From Gemmatimonadota bacterium (GTDB lineage Bacteria; Gemmatimonadota; Gemmatimonadetes; Gemmatimonadales; Gemmatimonadaceae): DNA of 64,000 bases. The stretch lies in the NCBI GenBank assembly GCA_016194585.1, contig JACQBG010000036.1, positions 1 through 64,000 of the forward strand. The letters are read 5' to 3'. The position numbers were made by a program, and so were the translations under genes. Shown here one piece after another: positions 62,907 through 64,000 of the stretch. Under the pieces are notes generated by a model. That model ran no database searches. It saw nothing but the letters and a program-made list of their open reading frames with translations, and was not told the DNA's origin. Every line of letters starts with the position of its first letter. The first letter of the stretch is position 1.

Positions 62907-64000
62907 TGTCCACGAACCGTCGCTCGTTCCTGAAGACCGTCTCCGCCGCCGGCGCGGCCCTCGGCGTCGCCGCGCTCCCCGACATCGCGCGCGGCGACGC
63001 GCCGCCGGTCGAGGCGCCGCGGCCGCCGCGCCATGTCGAGCGCGCCCCGGCCTCGCTCGAGATCCTCATCCTCGGCGGCACGGGCTTCACCGGCCCCGAG
63101 CAGGTGGAGTACGCGACGGCGCGCGGCCACAAGGTCACCCTCTTCAACCGCAACAAGACGCGCCCCGACTTCTTCAAGGGACGCGTCGAGCAGATCATCG
63201 GCGACCTCGGCGGCGACGTGAGCGGACTCGCCGGCAAGCAGTTCGACGTGGTGATCGACAACCCGACGACGCTCCCCTTCTGGGTGCGCAACGCCGCGCA
63301 GCAGCTCGCGGGACACACCAAGCACTACATCTTCATCTCGACGCTGTCGGTGTATCCCGACAACTCGCATCCGTGGGCCGACGAATCCGACGGCACCACG
63401 CCGCTCCCCGAAGGACTCGACCCGTACACCAGGTCGATGGACGACGCGCGCAAGTATTACGGCGCGCTCAAGACGTTCTCCGAGCACGAGGTCGAGAAGC
63501 ACTATCCGGGCATCAACACCATCATCCGTCCTGGGCTCATCGTGGGGCCGCTCGACCGGTCGGACCGGTTCACGTACTGGCCCGTGCGCATCGACAAGGG
63601 GGGCGAAGTGCTCGCCCCGGGGCATCCAGAGGATCCGGCGCAGATCATCGACTCGCGCGACCTCGCCGAGTGGATGATCCGCATGGCCGAAGGGCGCGTG
63701 TTCGGCACGTACAACGCGCCCGGACCGGACAAGCCGCTCACGATGGCCGAGTTGCTCTACGGCATCAAGGCGGTGACGACGGCGGGAGCGCAGTTCACGT
63801 GGGTCCCCGCCGACTTCCTCAAGGAGCACGGCGTGAACGGCTGGCGGCACATGCCGGTGTGGGTGCCTCCCGTGGGGGCGACGGCCGGGTTCACGCGCCG
63901 CAGCAACGTGAAGGCGGTGGCGAAGGGGCTCACCTTCCGCCCGCTCGCCGTGACGGCGAAAGACACGCTCGACTGGCACAAGACGCGCCCCGCCGCGGAG
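62906..64000 (+). CDS. Second Tat-exported epimerase/dehydratase-family paralogue, 3' end cut by window
   Basis: The visible 365 residues parallel the previous gene along the whole length: signal RRSFLKTVSAAGAALGVAAL, ILILGGTGFTGPEQVEYATA, KHYIFISTLSVYPDN and YYGALKTFSEHEVEKHYPG. The two are clearly tandem duplicates. YYGALK keeps the Tyr-xxx-Lys spacing of short-chain dehydrogenases. The end lies beyond 64000. The TGATG junction with its partner indicates co-translation. Function unknown. Confidence 0.9.
   Translation, partial: MSTNRRSFLKTVSAAGAALGVAALPDIARGDAPPVEAPRPPRHVERAPASLEILILGGTGFTGPEQVEYATARGHKVTLFNRNKTRPDFFKGRVEQIIGDLGGDVSGLAGKQFDVVIDNPTTLPFWVRNAAQQLAGHTKHYIFISTLSVYPDNSHPWADESDGTTPLPEGLDPYTRSMDDARKYYGALKTFSEHEVEKHYPGINTIIRPGLIVGPLDRSDRFTYWPVRIDKGGEVLAPGHPEDPAQIIDSRDLAEWMIRMAEGRVFGTYNAPGPDKPLTMAELLYGIKAVTTAGAQFTWVPADFLKEHGVNGWRHMPVWVPPVGATAGFTRRSNVKAVAKGLTFRPLAVTAKDTLDWHKTRPAAE

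Overview
The window is high-GC (about two-thirds G+C) chromosomal DNA from a motile, two-membrane bacterium: both P-ring (FlgI) and L-ring (FlgH) genes are present, as are predicted outer-membrane beta-barrel and Tat- and Sec-exported proteins. The mix of families (Tat-exported NAD-epimerase paralogues, kinase-TolB-TPR proteins, LVIVD/DUF305, DUF1259 and DUF5916 proteins) and the codon use suggest Gemmatimonadota or a close relative. That assignment is inference from memory, not from a search.

Positions 1-30.4 kb are one large flagellar locus. A tightly overlapping run on the + strand (hypothetical-fliE-F-G-H-I-J-motE-fliK-flgD-flgE) ends at a strong hairpin. A second run (fliL-M-N-fliO/P fusion-fliQ-R-flhB-flhA-flhF-flhG-fliA) starts behind a probable sigma-54 promoter and also ends at a terminator. 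A third run (flgF-G-A-H-I-J-N-K-csrA) starts behind a textbook sigma-54 promoter. motA-motB follow, flanked by a minus-strand degenerate histidine-kinase-like protein and a minus-strand EAL-HDOD protein. Together these encode rod, hook, basal body, export apparatus, stator, late sigma factor and CsrA. flgB, flgC, flgL, flgM, fliC, fliD, fliS and fliW are not in the window. Most neighbours overlap by 1-14 bases, so translation is probably coupled.

Positions 30.5-37.5 kb carry an orphan D12-class adenine methyltransferase overlapping an acyl-CoA ligase gene (minus strand), then fadN-like and fadA-like beta-oxidation genes (+ strand) and a DinB-family gene. A 46% GC stretch precedes a 1,177-residue lipoprotein with LamG, six Ig-like repeats and an NG-rich repeat tail (37.9-41.4 kb).

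Positions 41.7-48.5 kb hold exported proteins: DUF305, LVIVD-repeat, a one-TM protein, a DUF1259 protein and a DUF5916 barrel. Positions 48.5-53 kb hold an E1-like MoeZ (ThiF-rhodanese), an Asp-box beta-propeller overlapping a ubiquitin-like MoaD/ThiS protein with a GG tail, and argG. Positions 53-64 kb hold a DUF1624 acyltransferase, a Ser/Thr kinase with TolB-like and TPR regions, a serine beta-lactamase-fold hydrolase, a permease-thioredoxin pair, a methyltransferase, a carboxypeptidase-regulatory-domain protein and two tandem Tat-exported epimerase paralogues, the last cut by the window end.

The most unusual points are a zinc M15 endopeptidase domain inside FliK, a FliO-FliP fusion, an FlhG with both P-loop lysines lost beside an FlhF with an altered G3 box, and intergenic palindromic elements, including an 88-bp dispersed repeat present twice in inverted orientation.
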